From NCBI GenBank assembly GCA_002419025.1, contig DIFG01000013.1:1-13038 (forward strand): a stretch of 13,038 bases of DNA, in the 5' to 3' direction. Of the stretch, positions 7,901 through 13,038 are shown one piece after another. The stretch's first letter is position 1. Each line of letters opens with the position of its first letter. This stretch comes from Deltaproteobacteria bacterium UBA5754 (GTDB taxonomy: Bacteria; Desulfobacterota; Dissulfuribacteria; Dissulfuribacterales; UBA5754). The position numbers and the translations under genes are program-made. Below the pieces are notes generated by a model that was given only the letters and a program-made list of their open reading frames with translations, was not told the origin of the DNA and ran no database searches.

Positions 7901-8750
7901 GGCGTCCGTAGAGTGGAAGGACCAGGACATCATTTCCGAAGGCCGTTGAAAGGGTCTTGGCCGTCTCCTGGATAAGGCGTTCAGTCGGAAGAAAGATGAG
8001 GATGTCCCCGATAGGGTCCTCCCTGCGGATCCCTTCCACCTCCGAAACCACGTGATCCACCGTATCTACATCCACCTGGGGCGGGCGGTAACGGATGCGG
8101 ACGGGAAAGGAGCTTCCTCCGACAGAGACCACGGGCGCGCCTCCGAAGGCCTGGGAGAACTTTTCCGTGTCAATTGTAGCCGATGTGATGATGACCTTGA
8201 GGTCCGGACGCCGGGGAAGGATCCGCCTCAGGGTCCCCACGAGGACGTCAATGTTGAGGCTCCGCTCGTGGGCCTCGTCCACGATGACCGTGTCATAGGT
8301 AGAGAGGCAGGGATCAATGGAGAGCTCGGTGATGAGGATGCCGTCTGTCACAAAGTGGACACGGGTAAGAGGCCCTGTCCGATCCCGGAACCGGACCCGG
8401 TAACCTACAAGTTCCGGTCCGGCCGGGCCGAGTTCCTCGCTGAGCCGCGAGGAGACCGTTATGGCCGCGATCCTTCTGGGTTGGGTGCATACAATCCTTC
8501 CGGCAACGCCTCTTCCCACGGCCAGACAGAGTTTGGGGATCTGGGTCGTCTTGCCGGATCCCGTGTCCCCGGTGACAACAATGACCTGATTCTCCCTGAT
8601 CGAGCGGATGATCTCCTCTTTCGCCTTGGATATGGGAAGATTGACTGCGCAGGTGAGGTCAGCCTCCCTGAGGAGACACCGGAGCCTCTCCTCCTGCTGG
8701 GGCTGCAACCTTCCACTCGATCTCGACCTCAAGGGAGAACTTCGTCCCAT
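4926..8750 (-). CDS. hrpA: ATP-dependent RNA helicase HrpA (DEAH-box)
   Basis: A 1274-residue DEAH helicase, close in length to E. coli HrpA (about 1300). Walker A GDTGSGKT is at 61-68, TQPRRIAA at 89-96, DEAH at 158-161, SAT at 190-192, VATNVAETSITVPGI near 303-317 and motif VI QRAGRAGR at 352-359. A winged-helix/ratchet region and the long C-terminal HrpA extension (DUF3418-type) follow, ending RLDEALRAVCFPY. HrpA unwinds RNA and, in E. coli, helps rescue stalled or collided ribosomes. The ATG at 8750 is the first in frame but lacks a good Shine-Dalgarno and overlaps the amphi-Trp gene by 92 bases. A TTG at 8732 or 8708 is also possible, since clear homology starts only near residue 38. The stop is 5 bases from the palindromic repeat. 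Confidence 0.92.
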   Translation of the reverse strand: MGRSSPLRSRSSGRLQPQQEERLRCLLREADLTCAVNLPISKAKEEIIRSIRENQVIVVTGDTGSGKTTQIPKLCLAVGRGVAGRIVCTQPRRIAAITVSSRLSEELGPAGPELVGYRVRFRDRTGPLTRVHFVTDGILITELSIDPCLSTYDTVIVDEAHERSLNIDVLVGTLRRILPRRPDLKVIITSATIDTEKFSQAFGGAPVVSVGGSSFPVRIRYRPPQVDVDTVDHVVSEVEGIRREDPIGDILIFLPTERLIQETAKTLSTAFGNDVLVLPLYGRLSSTDQGRIFKPAHRQKIVVATNVAETSITVPGIRYVVDSGLARMSCHNPRTRTTALPIAPISRASADQRAGRAGRVSPGVCVRLYSEEDYLGRDLFTSPEILRSNLSGVLLRLLALGIDRVEEFPFIDPPSPHAIKEGLATLRELGALNDEKGLTRIGRLMARFPLDPRISRMVIQAREEKAVREVAIIAAALSIQDPRERPAGRETQADQAHRTFQDSGSDFLTFLRIWNAFEAESAQGRSRAEMRRFCEARFLSYQRMREWKDVTDQILSILGGVGGFAVNKDPAGPDAIHRSILSGFLGNIAQHQENTRYTGTSGREIHIHPGSSLFRTHPRWIVSAEIARTTRLYARICSGVRPEWIEELAGPLAKSEFFEPHWEKDRGEVIAYERVRVFGLLVVEKRKVSYGRISPGECREIFIRDGLIPGNLRHVPPLVRKNIETIREVEELGTRFRDRSVHVDKTWIFSRYEESLTRLEEETGSAPILDERSFLRAMKKAEDPSYFSIHADELLENPPSPSELALFPGHLTIQGHEIPLRYRFQPGDAEDGVTAVISLSLLDALDPGPFEWLVPGLLPQKVTELLKNLPKGARKKLHPLSETAEKICQNLTPCNRRLTEALEEFLHRELGIGPEETVWPHAHVLPLHVLMRFELVDDRGQVLAHGRDLEALKKSWGDASKNSLASDPAWTAVRARWESGGHTLSTLPDLPDPIPFVPGPGMGKRIAFPGYEQEGKTVSIRLFLDQDRADISTRDALAYLLTEELQTELAYIRKRAVPPGLPPEILMSLGGTHGLGERITSMIQRVFILSGDIPKDRKGLISRAEDLKKDLYRRSIAILHAIAACAHAAAETRKAISRLIHGEKAAPARTRLAEDLSREFVRLLPEDFPASSDPENLPHLPRYLKALAVRAERAALDPAKDAAKAARIEPYVEAISRISPLNEGSDSASRAARENYLRLLEEFRVSVFAPELGTSVPVSAKRLDEALRAVCFPY

Positions 8751-8943
8751 CCTTCTTGTTTTTTTCCTCTGCCTTTATCTCCAGGACGATTTCACGCGGC
8801 AAAGGGGGAAGAGATTCTGCCGCGCCGGGTCCTGGGACGATAACGCCGGCTGCCAACTGATCCGCCAGCGTGCGAAGATGTGAAGCGGCTTCTTCGCGAT
8901 CCATCCGTTTTTCCGATTTGAAGATCACTTTTTCTGCACCCAT
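8659..8943 (-). CDS. amphi-Trp domain-containing small protein
   Basis: A 94-residue protein of the amphi-Trp family. It opens with VIFKSEKRMDREEAASHLRTLADQL, matching the family start (a FKSE strand, then an EEAA...LR.LAD helix), has a Gly/Pro-rich turn (32-45), and closes with two strands, IVLEIKAEE and FSLEVEIEWK, alternating hydrophobic and charged residues. The family's function is not known to me. The ATG at 8943 has AGGAGA seven bases upstream, a good site. The last 30 codons overlap the start of hrpA in another frame; since the recognisable domain ends near residue 78, the C-terminal tail (rich in A, P and G) is mostly the overlapping part. The arrangement suggests translational coupling with hrpA. 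Confidence 0.75.
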   Translation of the reverse strand: MGAEKVIFKSEKRMDREEAASHLRTLADQLAAGVIVPGPGAAESLPPLPREIVLEIKAEEKNKKDGTKFSLEVEIEWKVAAPAGGEAPVSPQGG

Positions 8944-9102
8944 GGGTCTTCTCCTTCACAGTCATCCTGCTCACGGATTCAGCGCTGTAATTGGCTCTGC
9001 CAAAATGCGTCCGGAATGTGATTGCGAAACACATTTAGAGAGATTTTCTCTGTGTCCTCTGGTGCTCTCTGTAGTGAGATACAAATTAATTTGTTGCATG
9101 TA
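8944..9102. repeat. Intergenic gap with CTCTGTGTCC-type repeat remnant and a 14-bp palindrome
   Basis: No gene is credible here. Bases 9045-9077 contain CTCTGTGTCCTCT followed by GGTGCTCTCTGTAGTGA, which resembles a short repeat I have seen scattered through many environmental bacterial genomes; that recognition is from memory. Next to it, 9081-9094 is a perfect 14-base palindrome (ACAAATTAATTTGT), 8 bases past the stop of the hydrolase gene. A small hairpin TTGGC-TCT-GCCAA lies at 8991-9003. Any promoter for the amphi-Trp/hrpA genes should be in this stretch, but I see no convincing -35/-10 pair. Confidence 0.4.
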
Positions 9103-9756
9103 TCACATTGAGAGGGTGATGGCCTGTATGAGAAAGCTATTTTCCCGTTTTTCCCTCCCGATCGTGGAGGTAGGGGTGGATCCATAGTCATGACCGGGGA
9201 GTACGATGGTATCGTCCGGAAGGGAGGCGATCCTGTCCCGAAGGGATGCGAGGAGGGTATCAAAGGAGCCTCCCGGAAGGTCCGTCCTTCCGGCCGCGCC
9301 GACGAAGAGGGTATCGCCCGTCACGAGGTGGCCGTGTCCGTACAGGCAGATGGAGCCGGGGCTGTGACCAGGGGTGTGGATAACACGGAAGGAGAGGGCG
9401 CCGACCCGGAGTTCTTCTCCGTCGGAAAGGTATCTGTCTGCAGGTGGATGGGGTTCGAACCCCCAGGCCCGAAAGAAGGTGGCGACTGATGGGTCGCGAA
9501 AGAGCCTGTCGTCCGCATCGTGCATCAAGACCGGGGCCCCGGTGAGTTTTTTCATAAGAGCGTTTCCGGCCGTATGATCCGGATGCCCGTGGGTGTTGAC
9601 TATGGCGATGAGATGTAGGCCTTCCTTTTCGATGGATGCAGCCAGTTCCCTTTCGCTGCCCGCCGGATCCACGATGACGGCCTCGCGGGTCTCGGGACAG
9701 CCGATGATGTAGGCCTTTACCGCAAGGGCACCGACCGTTCGGGAGCGGATGATCAT
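9103..9756 (-). CDS. Metallo-beta-lactamase-fold hydrolase (glyoxalase II-like)
   Basis: A 217-residue metallo-hydrolase. The zinc ligands are all visible: HxHxDH at 56-61 (THGHPDH), H131 (TPGHSPG), D148 (TGDTLF) and H189 (PGHDYG). The spacing and the GRTDLPGG segment match the small glyoxalase-II-like subgroup, with the usual GREKREN ending. Such proteins hydrolyse thioesters such as S-lactoylglutathione or related small thiol adducts; the true substrate cannot be told from sequence. The ATG overlaps the stop of the upstream reductase gene by 4 bases (ATGA), pointing to translational coupling. The pairing with a thioredoxin-reductase-like enzyme suggests thiol or aldehyde detoxification, which is inference. 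Confidence 0.85.
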   Translation of the reverse strand: MIIRSRTVGALAVKAYIIGCPETREAVIVDPAGSERELAASIEKEGLHLIAIVNTHGHPDHTAGNALMKKLTGAPVLMHDADDRLFRDPSVATFFRAWGFEPHPPADRYLSDGEELRVGALSFRVIHTPGHSPGSICLYGHGHLVTGDTLFVGAAGRTDLPGGSFDTLLASLRDRIASLPDDTIVLPGHDYGSTPTSTIGREKRENSFLIQAITLSM

Positions 9757-10691
9757 GGCGCCGGGGTCCTTTCCCTTTTTCGCCTCAGGGCATAGGTGCT
9801 CGCGGAAAGTCCGGCAACGCAGCCTTCTCCAACGGCCTTTGCCATCTGGTACGGAGGGCCGCAGATGTCGCCTGCTGCGTAGATTCCCGGGATATTCGTG
9901 GCGCCTGACCGGTCGGTCAGGATGTGGGTGAAATTTTCCGGATCAAGGGCTACACCAAGAAAAGAGGCGAGCTCCACGGCCCCCTTCGCCCCCCTTTCGA
10001 TGAAAAGGCCGTCTGCATGGAGTTCCGTTCCGTCGTCGAGCATGACCCCTTCGACGCGTTCTGCGCCCAGGATCCTGGCGATCGTCCGCCCCTGGTGAAG
10101 GACTACCTTGCTTGTATCCAGTTCTTCGCGCAGGGCAGGGCCCACGTCCAGGTCCTTTGAGACGAGGCTGACGGATGATGCGATTTTTGAAAGTGTCAGG
10201 GCCCCGTGTACAGCGGCGCTACCGTCACCTGTCACCACGACCGTTGCCCCACGGTAAAAATTGGCGTCGCAGTCCACGCAGTAACTCACTCCGTGCCCGA
10301 GGAGTTCCCTTTCCCGGGCGAGGCCGAGTCCCTGGCGCTTGACCCCTGTTGCAAAAAGGATCGTTATCCCGTGGAAGACCCTTCCGCTTTCGGTCGTCAC
10401 GAGGAATTCACCCTCCGGTGTCTGTTCCGTCTTGATCACATCTTCCTCGAGGATCTCGGCCCCGAAGCCCAGGGCCTGATCCCTGCCTGTCGCAAGGAGT
10501 TCTTCGCCGGCCTTTACCCCCTGGACAAAGGCATAGTTCTCGATGTGCGCCCGATAGAGGTTGCTTGCGGTTGCGCGGCCAGAGAGGAGGACCCGCGCCT
10601 TTTTCCTCGCGGCGTGTATGGCGGCCTGAAGTCCTGCAGGCCCCACCCCGAGGATGATCACGTCATAACGCGAGGAAGGCGTCTCAGGCAT
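9753..10691 (-). CDS. Thioredoxin reductase-like FAD-dependent oxidoreductase
   Basis: A 312-residue flavoprotein of the low-molecular-weight thioredoxin reductase family. The FAD motif GVGPAG is at 15-20, the redox-active CVDC at 138-141 (in the usual position of CATC) and the C-terminal FAD motif IYAAGDICGPPY near 270-281. The second nucleotide-binding site is unusual: the expected GGGNSA reads GDGSAA (155-160), and the HRR NADPH signature is replaced by SKD (178-180). The electron donor may therefore not be NADPH. The ATG at 10691 has AAAGGAG seven bases upstream and fits the family start; a longer reading to 10769 is rejected because it runs back inside yacG. It overlaps yacG by 8 bases and the hydrolase gene by 4, so the three are probably translated together. 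No thioredoxin gene is in the window. Confidence 0.85.
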   Translation of the reverse strand: MPETPSSRYDVIILGVGPAGLQAAIHAARKKARVLLSGRATASNLYRAHIENYAFVQGVKAGEELLATGRDQALGFGAEILEEDVIKTEQTPEGEFLVTTESGRVFHGITILFATGVKRQGLGLARERELLGHGVSYCVDCDANFYRGATVVVTGDGSAAVHGALTLSKIASSVSLVSKDLDVGPALREELDTSKVVLHQGRTIARILGAERVEGVMLDDGTELHADGLFIERGAKGAVELASFLGVALDPENFTHILTDRSGATNIPGIYAAGDICGPPYQMAKAVGEGCVAGLSASTYALRRKRERTPAP

Positions 10692-10914
10692 GGTACACAC
10701 TCCTTTCGGAAAGATCCTGCCTGTTGGCGGCGTTTTCGTCGGATTGGTCGGCGGTGGCAGGAATCGCATACTCCTCAGAGATCCACGAATGGAGATCCAG
10801 GAGTTTGCAGCGTGCGCTGCAGAAAGGACGATGTGGATTCTCTCGGAATGAGATCGGCTTCCCGCAACTAGGACAGCGATGAAGGGTCTTCTGGCTGGTG
10901 CGTGAAGAGGTCAT
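10684..10914 (-). CDS. yacG: Zinc-binding DNA gyrase inhibitor YacG
   Basis: A 76-residue protein with the four-cysteine YacG zinc knuckle: CPSC (14-17) and CSARC (32-36), followed by the family signature KLLDLHSWISEEYAIP (37-52). In E. coli, YacG binds the GyrB C-terminal region and blocks DNA binding by gyrase. The C-terminal tail after residue 53 is acidic/polar and unconserved, as usual. The ATG at 10914 is the closest start to the domain, but no clear ribosome-binding site precedes it. Its last codons overlap the start of the reductase gene (ATGCCTGA, 8 bases), and it lies 52 bases downstream of the AMMECR1 gene. The link to a redox enzyme and a hydrolase is positional only. Confidence 0.85.
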   Translation of the reverse strand: MTSSRTSQKTLHRCPSCGKPISFRENPHRPFCSARCKLLDLHSWISEEYAIPATADQSDENAANRQDLSERSVYHA

Positions 10915-10966
10915 ATGAAACAATATCCGGTCTTTGACATCTTCCGTCAAGACCAGTGACCCTGTG

Positions 10967-11536
10967 TCAGGCCATGATCCTGTGAGGATGTTCTCCGAAT
11001 ATCTCGGCGGTGAAGATCGAAATCCGGCACGCCGGATCTTTCCAGCACCCTGGAGCGAGGCCTGCCTTCCAGCACGTCTGGTCAAGAAACGTATCCCGGT
11101 CCCATCCATGTTCCGTTGCCACCTGGGGGAGAAGGACACCCCGGTAGGGGCCAAGAGTGATGTAAATGCCGTGCTTGCCCACCTGGATCTCGTCAGGGGA
11201 TGAAATGGGTCGAAGGGGGCTCAGTGCCGAGATCTCGATATCTACCTCCGGGAGTTCAGCCGGGTGGAGGGGAGGGAAACGCGGATCGTGGAATGCAGCT
11301 GAGATTGCCATGTCCATGACGACCTCAATCAAGGGTTTCGTGGATTCGAAGATTCCGATGCAGCCTCTGAGCGCCCCCTTTTTGTGAAGGGTCACAAAGG
11401 CCCCCCGCGGCTCGAGGAGGGCGGCATCTGAGACGGAAGGAAGGGGGGTTGGAAGGCCGGAGAGCTCGGCTTCGATAGCACGACGGGCCGCCTCAAGAAG
11501 GGTCTTTTTTGCACGTTCACTCAGGGATGTCATCAT
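10967..11536 (-). CDS. AMMECR1-domain protein (AmmeMemoRadiSam system protein A family)
   Basis: A 189-residue AMMECR1-domain protein. Conserved blocks include PRGAFVTLHKKGALRGCIG (43-61, with the invariant LRGCIG), DPRFPPL (84-90), DIEISALSP (99-107), GKHGIYI and YRGVLLPQVATEHGW. In many prokaryotes the domain is encoded beside a Memo-domain protein and a radical SAM enzyme; neither partner is in this window. The biochemical activity is not established to my knowledge. Two ATG codons are adjacent (11536 and 11533), preceded by AAAGG; the second gives slightly better spacing. It is probably the first gene of the cluster running through yacG, the reductase and the hydrolase. Confidence 0.88.
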   Translation of the reverse strand: MMTSLSERAKKTLLEAARRAIEAELSGLPTPLPSVSDAALLEPRGAFVTLHKKGALRGCIGIFESTKPLIEVVMDMAISAAFHDPRFPPLHPAELPEVDIEISALSPLRPISSPDEIQVGKHGIYITLGPYRGVLLPQVATEHGWDRDTFLDQTCWKAGLAPGCWKDPACRISIFTAEIFGEHPHRIMA

Positions 11537-11550
11537 GCCTTTAGGCTAAC

Positions 11551-11620
11551 TTGAAAAATTCGGATTTTTGTTCGAGGGCAAGGCGCGAGGAGGTCAAAAA
11601 GCGGAGCATACTTCATGTGG
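11551..11620. repeat. Degenerate intergenic repeat-like segment with small hairpin
   Basis: The gap between the dehydrogenase stop and the AMMECR1 start holds AAAAAT-TCGG-ATTTTT (about 11554-11569), a 6-bp stem with a 4-base loop, then GGGCAAGGCGCGAGG and GGAGCATACTT. The GCAAGGCGCGA string also occurs in palindromic repeat copy 1 (minus strand), where a GGCGTACTT likewise follows. It may be a diverged or fragmentary relative of that family, or a terminator-type hairpin for the dehydrogenase gene. Confidence 0.35.
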
Positions 11621-11623
11621 CCC

Positions 11624-12916
11624 TTAGAGCCTCCAGTACCGAACTGGGGATCCTGCGAAATCCTCCCTGTCAAAGATGCCCTTCACGTCCACAACCACCC
11701 CCCTGTCAGGCGTAAGCATTTCCTTGACGAGATCCGGTCCCTTTTCGCGGTAGTGCGCATGGGCCACGGCCACGACCACGGCATCTGCATTAACAGGGAT
11801 GTCCTTCACGAGTTGGATCCCGTATTCATAGTGTGCATCCCGGGGATCCGCAAGTGGATCGTGCACAAGGGGGGTGATCCCGTATTCCCTGAGTTCCGAA
11901 ACGATGTCTATGACGCGGGTGTTTCTTATGTCAGGGCAGTTTTCCTTGAAGGTCAGCCCAAGGATTACGACCCGCGCCCCCTCGACCCGGACCTTTGCAT
12001 GGATGAGTTCCTTGACCGTGCGCATGGCGATGTAGCCGCCCATGGAGTCGTTGATGCGGCGGCCCGCAAGGATGACTTCAGGGAGATAGCCCGCCTGCTG
12101 GGCGCAAAAGGTGAGATAATAGGGATCCACACCGATGCAGTGGCCGCCTACGAGGCCGGGGGTGAAGGGGAGGAAGTTCCATTTGGTGCTGGCGGCCCGG
12201 ATCACCGCATGGGTATCTATTCCAAGGCGGTTAAAGATGATGGCGAGTTCGTTCATAAGGGCGATGTTGAGGTCCCGCTGGGTATTTTCGATGACCTTGG
12301 CGGCCTCTGCTACCCGAATGCTCTCCGCCCGGTAGACACCGGCCTTGACCACGAGTTCGTATAGCCGGGCTATCCGCTCGCACGTAGCCTGGTCCTGGCC
12401 GGAGACTACCTTCACGATCTTGGCGAGCGTGTGTTCCTTGTCGCCGGGGTTGATCCTCTCGGGGGAATAGCCCACGGTGAAATCCTTTCCGTAGGCGAGT
12501 CCGGAGGCCCGTTCAATGACGGGTACGCAGACGTCTTCCGTAACCCCTGGGTATACGGTGGATTCATATACTATCGTGGCCCCGGGCTTCATGTTTCTCC
12601 CTACGATTTCGGATGCCGAGATTATGTGCCCGAGGTCCGGGAGCTTGCTTGCGTTGATGGGCGTGGGGACCGCGACGATGAGAAAATCGGCCTCCTTGAG
12701 CCGGGAGGGATCGGCGGTACAGGTCAGATGCACTGCACGCTCGAAGTCTTCATGTGAGACCTCGCCTGTTGGGTCCACCTTTTTTTCGTAATGGGCGACC
12801 TTTTCCTTTGAGACGTCAAATCCGATGGTCTTGATCATCCTGCCGAAGGAAACGGCAAGGGGAAGTCCCACATATCCAAGCCCGATAACTGCAACCGTCA
12901 TATCCTCTGTCGTCAT
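11624..12916 (-). CDS. Nucleotide-sugar 6-dehydrogenase, TviB/WbpO/CapL type
   Basis: A 430-residue NAD-dependent UDP-sugar dehydrogenase. The N-terminal Rossmann motif GLGYVG is at 12-17. VPTPIN and YESTVYPGVTE follow, as does GYSPERINPGD. The central helix has K207 (AEAAKVIENTQRD), and the catalytic cysteine is C260 in GGHCIGVDPYYLT; the C-terminal domain carries LGLTFKENCPDIRNT. The segment TKWNFLPF-TPGLVGGHC resembles TviB/WbpO/CapL, which oxidise UDP-GlcNAc or UDP-GalNAc to the uronic acid for surface polysaccharides; the exact sugar is uncertain. The ATG at 12916 is chosen over in-frame 12952 because AGGAGGG lies 4-5 bases upstream. No other polysaccharide gene is in the window; its pathway neighbours may have been beyond the putative IS on the right. 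Confidence 0.9.
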   Translation of the reverse strand: MTTEDMTVAVIGLGYVGLPLAVSFGRMIKTIGFDVSKEKVAHYEKKVDPTGEVSHEDFERAVHLTCTADPSRLKEADFLIVAVPTPINASKLPDLGHIISASEIVGRNMKPGATIVYESTVYPGVTEDVCVPVIERASGLAYGKDFTVGYSPERINPGDKEHTLAKIVKVVSGQDQATCERIARLYELVVKAGVYRAESIRVAEAAKVIENTQRDLNIALMNELAIIFNRLGIDTHAVIRAASTKWNFLPFTPGLVGGHCIGVDPYYLTFCAQQAGYLPEVILAGRRINDSMGGYIAMRTVKELIHAKVRVEGARVVILGLTFKENCPDIRNTRVIDIVSELREYGITPLVHDPLADPRDAHYEYGIQLVKDIPVNADAVVVAVAHAHYREKGPDLVKEMLTPDRGVVVDVKGIFDREDFAGSPVRYWRL

Positions 12917-12966
12917 GCGTCCCTCCTGGGGGGTTGACTCTCGGTCACACAATTAACCATTATTTG

Positions 12967-12996
12967 TTAGTACGGGAAAGCGGTCGTTGTCGTCAA
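12967..12996 (-). promoter_or_regulatory. Candidate promoter of the dehydrogenase gene
   Basis: On the minus strand, TTGACG (12996-12991) matches the sigma70 -35 at five of six bases. A weak -10, TACTAA, follows after 18 bases (12972-12967). The -35 lies only about 6 bases from the putative IS boundary at 13003, so the promoter would sit right beside the mobile element. The weak -10 keeps this tentative. Confidence 0.28.
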
Positions 12997-13002
12997 CTTT
13001 TG

Positions 13003-13038
13003 GGTTCTTCGTCTTTTGTGTGGAATTTGGGCTCCTCG
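13003..13038 (+). mobile_element. Start of a probable ISL3-like insertion sequence (continues beyond window)
   Basis: From 13003 the sequence reads GGTTCTTCGTC then TTTTGTGTGGAATT. It pairs in sequence with the minus-strand end at 58-33 (about 20 of 25 aligned positions agree, counting one gap). The end points outward, so the element body would lie to the right of the window. The 36 visible bases hold no gene. The family assignment is from memory of ISL3-type ends. Confidence 0.42.

Noticed and set aside
8052..8843. Plus-strand open frame of 263 codons opposite hrpA
   Set aside because: It lies antisense to the conserved helicase motifs of HrpA and shows no domain; it is a by-product of GC-rich codon use.

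Overview
The window is 13 kb of moderately GC-rich bacterial chromosome carrying thirteen credible protein genes, no RNA genes and no CRISPR array. The gene set is that of a motile Gram-negative bacterium: a periplasmic SurA-type chaperone, a flagellar stator pair and a nucleotide-sugar dehydrogenase. Protein style, the surA / short RodZ-like / recO order and the intergenic repeats fit best with a Desulfobacterota ('deltaproteobacterial') genome. That assignment is inference from memory of such genomes, not a search result.

Layout. Positions 1-58 look like the end of an insertion sequence lying mostly outside the window. Plus-strand genes at 201-2380 are a SurA-like peptidyl-prolyl isomerase, a short membrane-anchored RodZ-like helix-turn-helix protein, and recO. 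All remaining genes are on the minus strand and converge on recO. Read in their own direction from the right edge, they are: a TviB/WbpO-type nucleotide-sugar 6-dehydrogenase (12916-11624); a tight cluster of an AMMECR1-domain protein, YacG, a thioredoxin-reductase-like flavoprotein and a metallo-beta-lactamase-fold hydrolase (11536-9103); an amphi-Trp-domain protein overlapping a full-length HrpA helicase (8943-4926); and a PomA-PomB-PilZ operon (4664-2529) behind a sigma28-like promoter. The last bases (from about 13003) resemble the IS end seen at 1-58, facing outward, so the segment is bracketed by related IS-like termini.

How the genes work together. The stator genes pomA and pomB encode a membrane ion channel of the sodium type that turns the flagellum. 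The following PilZ gene, with an unusual helical insert, could link c-di-GMP or protein-protein signalling to motility. The yacG / reductase / hydrolase genes overlap by 4-8 bases and look translationally coupled. RecO (recombinational repair) and SurA (outer-membrane protein folding) are housekeeping genes that share an operon only by position.

The most interesting non-coding content is a pair of long, imperfectly palindromic repeats (2395-2519 and 4766-4920). Each begins 5-9 bases beyond the stop of a minus-strand gene. No clearly new defence or metabolic system is visible. The points most worth following are the repeat family, the thioredoxin-reductase-like protein that lacks the usual NADPH signature, the helix-insert PilZ beside a stator, and the matched IS-like ends.
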